NCBI GenBank assembly: GCA_021158465.1 | Contig: JAGGUN010000044.1 | Coordinates: 1 to 23,431 of the forward strand | Source of the DNA: a bacterium | GTDB lineage: Bacteria > UBP14 > UBA6098 > 4484-93 | DNA length: 23,431 nucleotides | Direction: 5' to 3' | Part shown: one piece after another, positions 22,483 through 23,431 of the stretch | Position numbering within the stretch: the first letter of the stretch is position 1 | Layout of the letters: each line of letters starts with the position of its first letter | The notes under the pieces: generated by a model | Database searches by the model: none | What the model was told of the DNA's origin: nothing | What the model saw: only the letters and a program-made list of their open reading frames with translations | Program-made: the position numbers and the translations under genes

Positions 22483-23223
22483 ATGAAAAGGTTTCTTGTA
22501 ATACCCCTCCTTCTTTTGACAACAGTTCTGCTCGCCTATCAGTTCCCCAGACCATCGGGTTATGTGAATGATTTTGCAGGCGTCATCTCACCGGAGTATG
22601 AAGCGAAGATAGAGTCATTCTGCCGTGAGCTTGAGCAGAAAACCGGCGCCGAGCTTGCTATTGTGACAATAAACGACATCGATGATTACACCTATCAGGA
22701 GTATGCAAACGAGCTTTTCACACGCTGGGGGATAGGCAAGCGTGGCAAGGATAACGGTGTTCTGGTGCTCGATGTTCCCAGCCAGCGCAAGCTCTGGATT
22801 GAGGTAGGATACGGTCTTGAGGGGATACTGCCCGATGGTCTTGTCGGAGAGGTCCGTGATAGATACTACCGCCCGTATCTAAAAGATAATGACTACGACC
22901 ACGCCCACTATTATGGTGCCCTTGCAATAGCCAGAATCATTGCGAAGGATGCAGGTGTTACCCTTTCCGGTGGGCAGGATGTCTCTCTGCCGACTGGAAC
23001 AGGAGGAAAGCGGAGTATCTGCTCGACCATATTCGGGATAATATTTCTGGTGTTCCTGATAATGTTCTGCATTCGCCATCCCGAGCTTGGCTGTCTGATG
23101 CTGATGCTCGGCTCACGAGGCTTTGGCGGTGGGATGATGACGGGTGGCGGATTTGGTGGAGGTGGTTTTGGTGGTTTTGGCGGCGGAATGTCTGGCGGTG
23201 GTGGTGCCGGTGGCGGATACTGA
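22483..23223 (+). CDS. TPM-domain membrane protein (YgcG/TPM_phosphatase family)
   Basis: 246 residues from the ATG at 22483, 8 bp after the previous stop; a longer in-frame start lies inside that gene and would precede the signal peptide (MKRFLVIPLLLLTTVLLA). The TPM domain occupies about residues 22-150: YVNDFAGVISPEYEAKIES, TGAELAIVTINDIDDYT, RWGIGKRGKDNGVLVLD, YGLEGILPDGLVGEV. A single membrane helix follows at about 178-197 (TIFGIIFLVFLIMFCI), then a tail of about 36 residues very rich in Gly (GGGFGGGGFGGFGGG...GGGY), typical for the family. Family members are envelope proteins; a phosphatase activity has been reported for a plant thylakoid member (TLP18.3), but the bacterial role is unclear. 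Confidence 0.9.
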   Translation: MKRFLVIPLLLLTTVLLAYQFPRPSGYVNDFAGVISPEYEAKIESFCRELEQKTGAELAIVTINDIDDYTYQEYANELFTRWGIGKRGKDNGVLVLDVPSQRKLWIEVGYGLEGILPDGLVGEVRDRYYRPYLKDNDYDHAHYYGALAIARIIAKDAGVTLSGGQDVSLPTGTGGKRSICSTIFGIIFLVFLIMFCIRHPELGCLMLMLGSRGFGGGMMTGGGFGGGGFGGFGGGMSGGGGAGGGY

Positions 23224-23242
23224 GATTAGAAAATCCTACTGG

Positions 23243-23431
23243 CTATTTCAGATATATTATCCGCTTAGTCGCTGACCTGTTGCCAGCTGTTGCACGGACA
23301 ATATAGACGCCGCTTGGCAATCTCTCATCGGGTTGCCAGACCAGCTTCGCTTGAGCTGACCGGGGGACAACTTCACTCCATACACGGTTGCCAAGTAAAT
23401 CATATATCTCTATTTCCGCTCCCGACGGCGC
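23243..23431 (-). CDS. C-terminal end of a secreted sorting-domain protein, cut by window edge
   Basis: Minus-strand frame open from the right edge to the TAG at 23245-23243; 62 residues are visible. IEIYDLLGNRVWSEV, then LPSGVYIVRAT and KRIIYLK as the last residues, form the second half of a type A sorting (type IX secretion) or FlgD-Ig-like domain. The end is closely similar to the secreted protein at 4545-5213 (GGIYLVRAT...KRVIYLK). The gene converges on the TPM gene with 19 bp between stops. What the rest of the protein does lies outside the window. Confidence 0.8.
   Translation of the reverse strand, partial: APSGAEIEIYDLLGNRVWSEVVPRSAQAKLVWQPDERLPSGVYIVRATAGNRSATKRIIYLK

Overview
The window looks like chromosomal DNA from an uncultured Gram-negative bacterium. 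An outer membrane is implied by an Omp85-like beta-barrel protein, a lipoprotein and several signal-peptide proteins. Two proteins end in a C-terminal module of the type IX (Por) sorting or FlgD-Ig kind (ISPNPFN..., ...RVIYLK / ...RIIYLK). Together with AGGAGG-type ribosome sites and a mix of housekeeping genes, this suggests the FCB superphylum or a neighbouring candidate phylum such as WOR-3. That placement is inference from gene content. No rRNA, tRNA or CRISPR was seen.

Layout. Positions 1-1842 hold a 5'-truncated Mrr-N-type winged-helix gene, a single-RRM RNA-binding protein, a metallo-beta-lactamase-fold protein, a very small zinc-ribbon gene on the minus strand (1556-1693) and, upstream of it, a stub that looks like the start of a DNA methyltransferase. 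Positions 2015-4415 hold urocanate hydratase (hutU) followed by a minimal hicBA toxin-antitoxin pair. An 86-bp imperfect copy of the hutU 3' end lies on the far side of hicBA, so the pair sits between direct repeats. Next come a secreted protein, a type I glutamine synthetase and an ECF-transporter S component. Positions 7195-9178 hold a consensus-like promoter and a second hicBA pair, then a lipoprotein gene broken at a run of seven G and a six-helix membrane protein. Positions 9181-9975 are debris containing an RHS-core fragment, followed by an HdeD/DUF308 membrane protein.

The right half is more orderly. A B12-binding radical SAM enzyme converges on a small two-helix membrane protein. That gene diverges from a large protein combining a zinc peptidase (HELVH), a TolB-like propeller and an outer-membrane barrel. 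After this comes a tightly packed same-strand run: phosphoglucose/phosphomannose isomerase, sugar-nucleotide pyrophosphorylase, (eroded restriction-modification island), S-adenosylmethionine synthetase, S-adenosylhomocysteinase, secreted OB-fold repeat protein, TPM-domain protein. Several of these start in ATGA overlaps. metK and ahcY form the core of the methylation cycle; the first two genes supply activated sugars. A convergent gene encoding another sorting-domain protein runs off the right edge.

The most unusual features are the hutU-tail repeats around hicBA, the G7 frameshift in the lipoprotein behind the second hicBA, the peptidase-propeller-barrel fusion, and the scattered remains of restriction-modification genes (Bpu10I-like nuclease pseudogene, two methyltransferase-like N-terminal stubs, Mrr-N module).
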